A DNA stretch of 19,901 nucleotides from Bacillota bacterium (GTDB lineage Bacteria > Bacillota > Clostridia > Oscillospirales > Ruminococcaceae), in the NCBI GenBank assembly GCA_023415575.1, contig JAEZKF010000014.1:1-19901 (forward strand), in the 5' to 3' direction. Every line of letters begins with the position of its first letter. Position 1 is the stretch's first letter. Both the position numbers and the translations under genes were made by a program. Below are positions 1 through 6,653 of the stretch, piece after piece. Under the pieces are notes generated by a model. That model was not told the DNA's origin. It saw nothing but the letters and a program-made list of their open reading frames with translations, and ran no database searches.

Positions 1-808
1 CCCTGTGGCCGAACTTAAGCTTTTCGGTCTTAAAACCGAAGGACAGAGCCAGCAGCTGGTGACCAAGGCATATCCCAAAGGTCGGAATTTTGAATGAAGA
101 AATCTCTTTGAGGTTTCTGATGATCTCCGGATTATCCGCAGGGTCTCCGGGGCCGTTTGTCAGCATGATTCCGTCAGGGCTTAGCTCTTTTATCCTGCCT
201 GGTGTTGTATCATAGGGCAGAAGTGTTATCTTGCAGTCTCTCTTTATCAGCTCGCGGAGGATATTTTGCTTATAGCCAAAGTCCATCAAAGCTATCGAAT
301 ACTTTCCCTCAGGGTTGATAATGCAGGGCTCGTCTGAGGAAACGCTCTTGACGGCATCCTTAATCGAGTAGGCCCTAATGGAATTAAAGTCTACCTTATC
401 AGGGTCGGTGGTAATGATGCCGTTCATCGTGCCATGGTCGCGCAGGGTTTTTGTCAGCGCTCTGGTATCAATGCCGCATAATCCGATAATGCCCTGTTCC
501 TTTAGAAACTCATCGATGGTTTTTTCACTTCTGAAGTTGGATGGGTTTTCGCACCATTCCCGGACGATATAACCGCGGGCAGAAATCTTTTTGCCTTCAA
601 AATCCTCGGGAATCACACCATAGTTTCCGATTAAGGGATAGGTTTGAACAATAATCTGTCCGTAATAGCTCTTATCCGTCAGCGTTTCAAGATATCCTGT
701 CATCCCAGTCGTAAAAACAATCTCGCCGGTGACTTCACCGGCAGCACCGAATGAATAACCCTCAAAAACCTTCCCGTTCTCGAGTACCAGATACGCTTTT
801 GAATCCAT
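1..808 (-). CDS. carA: Carbamoyl-phosphate synthase small (glutaminase) subunit, 3' end cut off by window edge
   Basis: Partial gene: the first 269 codons are present and the C-terminus lies beyond the left edge. The product hydrolyses glutamine and passes ammonia to the large subunit CarB to make carbamoyl phosphate for arginine and pyrimidine synthesis. The N-terminus (MDSKAYLVLENGKVFEG) and the internal run GLCGIDTRALT are typical of CarA. The class I amidotransferase nucleophile sits in GICLGHQLLA, with the catalytic Cys at residue 247; the visible part ends in the following KLKFGH segment. The ATG at 806-808 is preceded by AGGAGG about six bases upstream. It follows the glutamate synthase genes on the same strand after an 80-base gap with no clear terminator, so co-transcription is possible. 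No PyrR-type attenuator was seen. carB probably follows outside the window. Confidence 0.95.
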   Translation of the reverse strand, partial: MDSKAYLVLENGKVFEGYSFGAAGEVTGEIVFTTGMTGYLETLTDKSYYGQIIVQTYPLIGNYGVIPEDFEGKKISARGYIVREWCENPSNFRSEKTIDEFLKEQGIIGLCGIDTRALTKTLRDHGTMNGIITTDPDKVDFNSIRAYSIKDAVKSVSSDEPCIINPEGKYSIALMDFGYKQNILRELIKRDCKITLLPYDTTPGRIKELSPDGIMLTNGPGDPADNPEIIRNLKEISSFKIPTFGICLGHQLLALSFGFKTEKLKFGHR

Positions 809-888
809 TTTTGCCCTCCTGATTCGTTTCCGACAGCAGGATATCTTGTTCGCCTGCTATTAGTATTGTTCTATCCCCGAATGAAATC

Positions 889-1605
889 CTAGTTTTCCGT
901 ATAAAGCTGCTTATACGGGTTTTTTCCGTTAGGAGTAAGGCGGTAAAACGTCTTGCCCAAAATCTCATCTATGTCTGTGCCATAGATATCTGCATACTCA
1001 AGCAGAACATCCTTGATTCTTGCGATATCTTCATCGTTAGCCTTACTTAAGATAACCTGCTTGGGCAGGTCTTTTGGCGCCTTCTCGGTTCTGATGAAGA
1101 TCTCTCCGCCGTGCATTCCGGTGCCCGTAAAGTTGCCTACGGGGCAGGAGTCTGTATCCAAGCCGAGGACAATAATCAGGCCGCCTGCGAGATACTCTCC
1201 CAAAAAGCTGCCGGTCTTGCCGCCAACGACGATAACAGGCTTTTTATCCTTGTACTGCTTCATGTGGATGCCAGTGCGGTAGCCGGAGTCTCCCTTTACG
1301 AAGATTTTGCCGCCGCGCATCGCATACCCAAGTGCGTCACCCGCGTTGCCGTGGATGATAATCTTTCCGTCGTTCATCGTGTCGCCGACAGCGTCCTGAG
1401 CGTTCCCGTTTACGACGATGGAAGCGCCGTCCAGATAGGCACCCAGAGCATTGCCCGGTGTGCCGTTTATTGTAATATTGATTGATGAAGCACCGCAGCC
1501 GATGAACTGCTGACCGTAGCAGTTTTCGATGACAACATCCTCATTGGCGTTGCGAACCTCTTCGTTTAGAGCGCGAAAGCCTAAATCAAGAGCTGATAGC
1601 TTCAT
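889..1605 (-). CDS. Glutamate synthase GXGXG (GltB C-terminal domain 3) protein
   Basis: A 238-residue stand-alone version of the right-handed beta-helix domain that ends bacterial GltB. Repeated Gly-rich turns are visible between residues about 45 and 165 (GNALGAYLDG, GNAQDAVGDTMNDG, GNAGDALGYAMRGG, GGKTGSFLGEYLAGG), which is the GXGXG signature. In large glutamate synthases this domain is structural and sits beside the ammonia tunnel linking the glutaminase and synthase sites; here it is presumably a separate subunit of the same complex. The start ATG at 1603-1605 has GGGAGGTG upstream and overlaps the end of the preceding oxidoreductase gene by 20 bases, indicating translational coupling. 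It is the last glutamate synthase gene before carA. Confidence 0.9.
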   Translation of the reverse strand: MKLSALDLGFRALNEEVRNANEDVVIENCYGQQFIGCGASSINITINGTPGNALGAYLDGASIVVNGNAQDAVGDTMNDGKIIIHGNAGDALGYAMRGGKIFVKGDSGYRTGIHMKQYKDKKPVIVVGGKTGSFLGEYLAGGLIIVLGLDTDSCPVGNFTGTGMHGGEIFIRTEKAPKDLPKQVILSKANDEDIARIKDVLLEYADIYGTDIDEILGKTFYRLTPNGKNPYKQLYTEN

Positions 1606-2839
1606 ATTTTACACCTCCCAGTTTCGCAGCGCGTGTTTCTTTGCTAAATGCCATAAGTCCCGGCATCTTGCAGACGAGTTCGAAGTCTATTGTGTCAAGG
1701 GGGGTCTTTTCTCGAATGAGTGATGTATAGATTCCGGCTTTGTTTATATCGCCGATTAGAATATAACCGTTGAGCTTGTTGTCGCTATAAAACAGCTTTT
1801 TATAGTTGCCATCGCTGTTTTCATAATATACATCGCCGTAATAGCTGCCGGCGGTTATGATGTGCTTGCCGAGCAAACCGATTGCATTCATTGGAATCGC
1901 CTTGTCAAATATATAATCTTCTCCGGACATATTCATTCCTGCGCATTCGCCCTGCATATACGCGTTGGGGAGCAGGGCCATAACCTTTGCTTGACCGGTT
2001 GAAGCATCGACACTTTCGCAGCAATCACCTGCTGCGTAGATGTCGGTAATCGATGTCTGGCACCTTTCGTCAATTACAATACCCCTGTTTGTCTTGCCGC
2101 CGATATCTTTAATGAGCGAAATGTTTGGACGAACGCCAACTGCTAGCACGAGGATATCAAAGGGAATGGTTTCTTTGTTGCTCAGATATGCAAGACCTTC
2201 CTCAAACTTTGTAATCTGCTGATTGAGGTAAAACCTGATGTTGTGATCCTCCAGATGCCTTTTTATAATCTCAGAGCCTTCATCATCCAAGATGCTGGAA
2301 AGGACCTTCGGGGCCAAGTCGACGCATGTAATCTCGACGTTTTTACGGCTTAAGCCCTCTGCGCATTTCAGACCTATCAGACCTGCGCCGACTATGAGAA
2401 CCTTTGCGTTCTCCTTCTCCTGCACGGCGGCCTCCAGGGCTTTTGCGTCGTCTAAAGTCGTAAAGGTGTACTTGTGATGTACCTTATCAAGTCCCTCCAT
2501 AGGCGGCACAAAGGGGGATGAACCGGTAGCTACTAGGAGCTTATCGTAGCTTTCTTGGCTGCCGTCATCAAGGACAACATACTTATTGCTAGGCTCAATA
2601 CTCGTTACCGTCTTATTCAGCTTGAGCTCGCACTGGTTGCTCGAATAAAAACGCTCATCACGGTATCTCATTTTAGCTTCAGTTGTCTTTCCAAGTAATA
2701 GGTAAGAGATAAGCGGCCTTGAATATACGTGATACTTTTCGTTGCTGATGATGACAATCTTGCCGTCCTTGTCATTCTTGCGAATGCCTTCCACTGCGCC
2801 TACGGCTGCTGTGGAATTGCCGATAATGACATACTTCAC
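1586..2839 (-). CDS. FAD/NAD(P)-dependent oxidoreductase, electron-input subunit of split glutamate synthase
   Basis: 417 residues if started at the GTG at 2837-2839. That start has GGGGTGAG directly upstream and lies one base after the stop of the ferredoxin gene; an in-frame TTG further upstream would overlap the ferredoxin and lacks a ribosome binding site. An N-terminal FAD Rossmann motif (KYVIIGNSTAAVGAVEG, residues 2-18), an NAD(P) Rossmann motif near 147-163 (VLIVGAGLIGLKCAEGL) and the C-terminal FAD motif DIYAAGDCCE identify the NADH oxidase/nitrite-reductase-like pyridine nucleotide-disulfide oxidoreductase superfamily. No CxxxxC redox-disulfide motif is seen after the first glycine motif. 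From context it probably moves electrons between NAD(P)H and the neighbouring ferredoxin or FMN subunit, replacing the usual GltD. The physiological donor is not determined by the sequence. Confidence 0.85.
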   Translation of the reverse strand: MKYVIIGNSTAAVGAVEGIRKNDKDGKIVIISNEKYHVYSRPLISYLLLGKTTEAKMRYRDERFYSSNQCELKLNKTVTSIEPSNKYVVLDDGSQESYDKLLVATGSSPFVPPMEGLDKVHHKYTFTTLDDAKALEAAVQEKENAKVLIVGAGLIGLKCAEGLSRKNVEITCVDLAPKVLSSILDDEGSEIIKRHLEDHNIRFYLNQQITKFEEGLAYLSNKETIPFDILVLAVGVRPNISLIKDIGGKTNRGIVIDERCQTSITDIYAAGDCCESVDASTGQAKVMALLPNAYMQGECAGMNMSGEDYIFDKAIPMNAIGLLGKHIITAGSYYGDVYYENSDGNYKKLFYSDNKLNGYILIGDINKAGIYTSLIREKTPLDTIDFELVCKMPGLMAFSKETRAAKLGGVKYEAISS

Positions 2840-2840
2840 A

Positions 2841-3275
2841 CTACTCACCCCTTTCCTCAAATACAATGGCCCCGTTCGGACAATTCTTCACGCACTGCGG
2901 TGTGCCGCCCGTGGTATTGACACATAGTTCGCACTTTTGAATTGCGCCGTCTTCCGAGGGGGAAACCGCACCATATGGGCAGGACAGGATACAGGTATAG
3001 CAGCCGATGCACCTGTCTCTGTCTATCGAGATGATGCCGTTTTTCCTTGTCAGTGCGCCGGTAATACACCCCTTAACGCACAGGGCATCGTCACAATGGC
3101 GGCATGATACCGCAAAGGAAATCCCGTTGTTTTCCTCAATCCTGATCCTGGGGTTAATCTTTATGCCCTTTAAGGCGAGCGCCATATCGCTTTCGTTGGT
3201 CGCGGCAAAAGCACAATAGTATTCACACAGGTGACAACCGAGGCACCATTTTTCATTTACATATACACGTTTCAA
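2841..3275 (-). CDS. Four-cluster [4Fe-4S] ferredoxin-type electron transfer subunit
   Basis: 144 residues with four cysteine clusters: CLGCHLCEYYC at residues 11-21, a second in SCRHCDDALCVKGC, a classical CIGCYTCILSCP, and a last split as CELC...CVKNCP. The pattern resembles HycB/CooF/DMSO reductase beta-type iron-sulfur subunits that wire electrons between partner proteins. It starts with TTG at 3273-3275 with a modest GGTGAG upstream; no in-frame ATG precedes the first cluster. It sits 28 bases after the FMN synthase core and one base before the FAD oxidoreductase, so it most likely shuttles electrons between them. Cytoplasmic, with no signal or membrane segment. Confidence 0.87.
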   Translation of the reverse strand: MKRVYVNEKWCLGCHLCEYYCAFAATNESDMALALKGIKINPRIRIEENNGISFAVSCRHCDDALCVKGCITGALTRKNGIISIDRDRCIGCYTCILSCPYGAVSPSEDGAIQKCELCVNTTGGTPQCVKNCPNGAIVFEERGE

Positions 3276-3303
3276 TGCTTATCTCACCACCGTATTGTCA
3301 AAA

Positions 3304-4809
3304 TTATTCTCCTGCATGTTTAATGCCGAGTATCTCAAGCTCTTTTTCGTTCAGACCGACCCCCCGAAGCATGAGGCGGTTGCCCTTGAGGCTTTCGATG
3401 GAGTTAATGCCCATGCCGCCCATCATCTCTTTGATTTCGTGCTGCCATGCGGTCATGAGGTTCACAAGTCTCTTATAACCGATATCAGGATTTAAGCGCT
3501 TAACAAGGTCTTCTCTTTGGGTTGCAATACCCCAGTTGCATTTGCCGGTCTGGCAGCTGCGGCACAGATGGCAGCCTAAGGCGATAAGGGCAGCAGAACC
3601 GATATATACACAATCCGCGCCAAGGGCGATTGCTTTTACGATATCCGCGCTGTTTCGGATGCTTCCGCCGACAACAATCGATACGTTGTTTCGGATTCCT
3701 TCGTCACGCAGGCGCTTATCAACGCTCGCAAGAGCCAGTTCAATCGGCAGACCGACATGGTCGCGAATACGGGTGGGAGCTGCGCCCGTGCCACCGCGGA
3801 AGCCATCGATTGCGATGATGTCCGCACCACTGCGTGCGATACCGCTTGCAATAGCCGAAACATTATGTACTGCGGCAATCTTTACAATAATCGGCTTCTT
3901 ATATGCGGTAGCTTCCTTTAAGGAGTAAACAAGCTGACGCAAGTCTTCAATGGAGTAGATATCGTGGTGGGGAGCAGGGGAGATAGCATCCGAGCCTTCG
4001 GGAATCATGCGCGTTTTAGAGATGTCGCCGACAATCTTTGTTCCCGGCAGGTGGCCGCCGATACCCGGCTTTGCACCCTGGCCCATCTTGATTTCCACGG
4101 CGGCACCGCTGTTAAGATAATCCTTGTGAACGCCAAAGCGTCCCGATGCAACCTGAACAATCGTGTTGGGGCCGTACTTATAGAAGTCCTCGTGCAGTCC
4201 GCCCTCACCGGTGTTATAGAGGATTCCAAGCTCAGAGGCTGCCCTTGCAAGGCTTTCGTGTGCGTTGTAGCTGATGGAGCCATAGCTCATTGCCGAGAAC
4301 ATAACCGGCATCGAAAGCTTAAGATGCGGGGGCAGATTTGTCTTAATGTTGCCCTTCTTGTCGCGCTCGATGGTGTCAGGCTTTGCACCGAGGAAGACCC
4401 TTGTTTCCATCGGCTCTCTCAAGGGGTCGATGGAGGGGTTTGTTACCTGAGAAGCGTTAAGCAGGATTTTATCAAAGTAAACCGGATAGTTTTCTGGGTT
4501 GCCCATGCTCGAAAGCAGAACACCGCCGGAATTCGCCTGCTTATATACCTCGTTGATGCTCTTGCCGCTCCAGTTCGCGTTCTCCTTAAAGGTGTGGTCG
4601 GTCTTGACAATCTTTAATGCTCTGGTCGGGCACAGAGATACACACCTGTGGCAGTTCACGCACTTTGCATCATCGGCGATCATCTTGTTGCTGTCTTTCA
4701 GATACTGATGCGCCTCATTGGCACACTGGCGCTCACAAACACGGCAGGTAATGCAGCGGTCGTAGTTTCTGACAATTTCGTACTCTGGGTATATATAATT
4801 TATAGCCAT
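3304..4809 (-). CDS. gltB: Glutamate synthase FMN core (GltB domain 2) with N-terminal 2x[4Fe-4S] ferredoxin domain
   Basis: 501 residues, the length of archaeal-type/split glutamate synthase cores. The N-terminus carries two [4Fe-4S] motifs (Cys19/22/25/29 and Cys50/53/56/60). The rest is the FMN TIM barrel that reductively aminates 2-oxoglutarate: MFSAMSYGSISYNAH, GEGGLHEDFYKYGPN, KMGQGAKPGIGGHLPG, IDGFRGGTGAAPTRIRDHVG and the FMN-phosphate region GGSIRNSADIVKAIALGAD. C-terminal cysteines 413, 419 and 424 have the C-x5-C-x4-C spacing of the [3Fe-4S] cluster of GltB. The ATG overlaps the preceding stop as TAATG, showing tight coupling to the glutaminase subunit. The protein lacks both the glutaminase and GXGXG domains, which are encoded by separate genes here. 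Confidence 0.95.
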   Translation of the reverse strand: MAINYIYPEYEIVRNYDRCITCRVCERQCANEAHQYLKDSNKMIADDAKCVNCHRCVSLCPTRALKIVKTDHTFKENANWSGKSINEVYKQANSGGVLLSSMGNPENYPVYFDKILLNASQVTNPSIDPLREPMETRVFLGAKPDTIERDKKGNIKTNLPPHLKLSMPVMFSAMSYGSISYNAHESLARAASELGILYNTGEGGLHEDFYKYGPNTIVQVASGRFGVHKDYLNSGAAVEIKMGQGAKPGIGGHLPGTKIVGDISKTRMIPEGSDAISPAPHHDIYSIEDLRQLVYSLKEATAYKKPIIVKIAAVHNVSAIASGIARSGADIIAIDGFRGGTGAAPTRIRDHVGLPIELALASVDKRLRDEGIRNNVSIVVGGSIRNSADIVKAIALGADCVYIGSAALIALGCHLCRSCQTGKCNWGIATQREDLVKRLNPDIGYKRLVNLMTAWQHEIKEMMGGMGINSIESLKGNRLMLRGVGLNEKELEILGIKHAGE

Positions 4810-5897
4810 TACAATTTCCCTTTCTCTAAGGTTACAATTACTCCTTCTCCACCCTTAGGTGCCCATACTCTATCGAGGTTGCTCTCGATGATTCTGATGG
4901 CGGCCTCTTCGCTTGCGACATATACCATGTCATCCTTTTCGCCGACCACCATGCTGCGGAGCTTGAGTCTGTCGTTTAGTGCCATCATGCCGCCTTCAAA
5001 GCCCACGATAATGGAGAAGGGGCCGGTAATTAACTGTGAGGCATAGACGTATCTTAGGTATTCCAGCTCTTCACGCTCTTTTTGCGGCTTGTTCTCGATG
5101 GTTGACCAGAAGGGGGCCGCAATGACCGAGCAGGTTTCCTGTAGGGTAAGCCCCTTTCTGCGATGCAGGTAATCGATGATGTAGGTGATTACCTCGGTAT
5201 CGGTCTGGAGGGTGCATTTGTATCCGAACATCTCAATTGCACGGCGATTTGCATCGTAGGAGGAGATTTCTCCGTTATGTACGACCGAGTAGTTGAGCAG
5301 TGAAAAGGGATGCGCACCGCCCCACCAGCCGGGTGTGTTGGTCGGATATCGGCCGTGTGCGGTAAAGCAGTAGCCCTCATACTCCTCAAGCCTGTAAAAA
5401 CGTCCGACATCCTCGGGGTAACCTACTGCCTTAAATACGCCCATGTTCTTACCGCTTGAGAACACATACGCACCGTTGATGGTAGTGTTGATGAGGAACA
5501 CGCATTTTACAACGTACTCCTGATCATCCAGCTGACTTTCGGCAAGCTTAGTCGGCAGGGGAGCGACAAAGTATCTCCAGATGAGCGGCTCATCCGTAAT
5601 CTCGGGGATTTTCTGCGTAGGAATCTTTGACAGGTTGATGATATCAAAGTGCTCCTCTAAAAACTGTTCGCATTCCTTTTTGGCTGAATTATCGTTGTAA
5701 AACATATGAAACGCGTAAAAGTCCTTATACTCGGGATAGATTCCATACGCCGCAAAACCGCCGCCAAGACCGTTTGAACGATTGTGCATCACCGAAATAG
5801 AATCGATAATTGCCTTGCCCGAAAACCTTTTTCCGGCTTTCGAGAACATTCCCGATATAGCACATCCTGACGGATTTCTAAACATTCCTTCTCTCAT
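4809..5897 (-). CDS. Glutamate synthase class II glutamine amidotransferase subunit (GltB domain 1)
   Basis: 362 residues from the ATG at 5895-5897, chosen because GGAGG lies at 5905-5909 with seven-base spacing; an in-frame TTG seven codons upstream falls inside the leader terminator. The protein is the N-terminal-nucleophile glutaminase of glutamate synthase. The likely nucleophile is Cys12 in NPSGCAISGMF, so removal of an 11-residue propeptide would be needed, as in other class II amidotransferases. HGRYPTNTPGWWGGAHPFSL, HNGEISSYDANRR and LQTDTEVITYI are characteristic binding-site segments. It is the first gene of the split glutamate synthase operon and follows an ANTAR-type antitermination leader. 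It ends by overlapping the next start codon by one base. Confidence 0.93.
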   Translation of the reverse strand: MREGMFRNPSGCAISGMFSKAGKRFSGKAIIDSISVMHNRSNGLGGGFAAYGIYPEYKDFYAFHMFYNDNSAKKECEQFLEEHFDIINLSKIPTQKIPEITDEPLIWRYFVAPLPTKLAESQLDDQEYVVKCVFLINTTINGAYVFSSGKNMGVFKAVGYPEDVGRFYRLEEYEGYCFTAHGRYPTNTPGWWGGAHPFSLLNYSVVHNGEISSYDANRRAIEMFGYKCTLQTDTEVITYIIDYLHRRKGLTLQETCSVIAAPFWSTIENKPQKEREELEYLRYVYASQLITGPFSIIVGFEGGMMALNDRLKLRSMVVGEKDDMVYVASEEAAIRIIESNLDRVWAPKGGEGVIVTLEKGKL

Positions 5898-5909
5898 ACG
5901 ATTACCTCC

Positions 5910-5990
5910 AAAAAACAATGGCGCTCACAGGATAGCACCTTTATTGCTTTTAAAGCACGAAAAGGTACCTATCTTATGAACGCCTTTGTT
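5910..5990 (-). terminator. Leader terminator of the glutamate synthase operon
   Basis: On the minus strand AACAAAGGCGUUCAUA (5975-5990) pairs with UGUGAGCGCCAUUGUU (5914-5929), with one A-A mismatch and G-U pairs. An inner stem continues the hairpin (GAUAG with CUAUC, GUACCUUU with AAAGGUGC). The 3' arm runs into a U-tract (UUGUUUUUU), giving an intrinsic terminator form that ends right against the GGAGG of the first glutamate synthase gene. The 5' arm contains the whole hexaloop of the ANTAR-type hairpin at 5976-5993, so the two folds exclude each other. Attenuation is inferred from these pairings. Confidence 0.8.
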
Positions 5991-5993
5991 CAT
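5976..5993 (-). promoter_or_regulatory. ANTAR-type antiterminator hairpin, glutamate synthase leader
   Basis: Minus-strand RNA AUGAAC-AAAGGC-GUUCAU: a perfect 6-bp stem closing a six-base loop with A at position 1 and G at position 4, the signature of RNA hairpins bound by ANTAR proteins. It sits about 20 bases after the stop codon of the ANTAR gene. A second, overlapping hairpin can form just upstream (UUCAU-AUUGAA-AUGAA, also A1/G4), but it shares a strand with this one. The hairpin consumes the 5' arm of the terminator, so protein binding would favour read-through. Confidence 0.8.
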
Positions 5994-6012
5994 TTCAATA
6001 TGAAACCATGAC

Positions 6013-6582
6013 TTAATTCTCATAGCTTTTTAAGATGTTGTCGGCAACGACTCTTCTGGTCGCCCGCATATCCATGGCCTGCTTTTCAATATACCTGTGA
6101 GCTTCCTGTTCGCTCATATTTAAAAAAGATATAAGAACGCATTTTGCCCTGTCTATTACCCGAATGTCTTCAATCTTTTGCTTAAGTTGTGCATTCTCAC
6201 TCCTCATTGATTTTATCCTGCTTTGTGTTGATATCGCAAGCTTAAGGGCTGACCAGCACAAGGACTTATTAACTGGCTTTGCTATTGTAAGGATGCCGTA
6301 GTTTTCACACGATGCAGATATCTCTTCAAAATGCTCGTTTTGTACGACCAGAATTACTTGGCTTAAGCCTTTTGCGGCAATATCCTTCGCTAAGCTCTCT
6401 CCCGTTTCATCGGGAAGGGGGGAGTTGATAATCACAATGTCAAAGTCGCGCTCCAGTAAACGTCGTCTGGCATCGGAGCCTGCATTGGATGACACAATAT
6501 GTAGAAAAGACGCAGCTTTTAAGAGTTCAGTAAAAAAGGTAATGCCCTTTTGGGTATAGGAAACGATTAGCGCACTGTCCAT
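6013..6582 (-). CDS. ANTAR-domain RNA-binding antiterminator with pseudo-receiver domain
   Basis: 189 residues from the ATG at 6580-6582. This start is preferred over the ATG at 6600 because AAGGAGG lies directly upstream of it, while the upstream ATG has none. Residues 1-115 form a response-regulator-like receiver, but the phospho-acceptor position in DFDIVIINSPLP is Asn53 instead of Asp; the conserved Lys102 is kept (AKP). A coiled-coil linker (about 121-143) leads to the ANTAR domain (about 138-186; VIDRAKCVLISFLNMSEQEA, then YIEKQAMDMR), which in AmiR, NasR and EutV binds hexaloop RNA hairpins and prevents termination. It lies between glnA and the glutamate synthase genes, and matching hairpins occur in three nearby leaders, so regulation of nitrogen assimilation is a strong inference. 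I recall a similar glnA-linked ANTAR gene in Clostridium saccharobutylicum. Confidence 0.92.
   Translation of the reverse strand: MDSALIVSYTQKGITFFTELLKAASFLHIVSSNAGSDARRRLLERDFDIVIINSPLPDETGESLAKDIAAKGLSQVILVVQNEHFEEISASCENYGILTIAKPVNKSLCWSALKLAISTQSRIKSMRSENAQLKQKIEDIRVIDRAKCVLISFLNMSEQEAHRYIEKQAMDMRATRRVVADNILKSYEN
6019..6047 (-). promoter_or_regulatory. Weak candidate sigma-A promoter for the glutamate synthase operon
   Basis: TTGCCG (minus strand, 6042-6047) and TATGAG (6019-6024), each 4/6 matches, are separated by exactly 17 bases inside the 3' end of the ANTAR gene. Initiation would fall just after that gene's stop codon and include the antiterminator hairpin. The match is weak and read-through from glnA and the ANTAR gene is equally possible. 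Confidence 0.3.
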
Positions 6583-6620
6583 AAAGCTGCCTCCTTCCAT
6601 ATGTCAATATAGTGTACATT

Positions 6621-6646
6621 AAAAAAAGGCAAATAAACTACTTTTA
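6621..6646 (-). terminator. Weak terminator-like hairpin after glnA
   Basis: Just after the glnA stop codon the minus strand has an AT-only hairpin (GAUAAA and UUUAUU around AGUAG) followed by GCC and a run of seven U. The stem is weak, so at most it would reduce read-through from glnA into the ANTAR gene 71 bases away. Confidence 0.3.
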
Positions 6647-6653
6647 TCTCAAT

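Noticed and set aside
809..888. PyrR-type attenuator or terminator before carA
   Set aside because: A 6-bp AGCAGG/CCUGCU repeat is present but there is no U-tract and no PyrR binding-loop sequence.
1111..1485. 124-codon plus-strand open frame opposite the GXGXG domain gene
   Set aside because: It is a shadow of the well-supported minus-strand gene, with no ribosome binding site or recognisable protein.
3964..4617. 217-codon plus-strand open frame opposite the glutamate synthase core
   Set aside because: It lies wholly within the gltB core gene on the other strand; the long frame follows from codon bias there.
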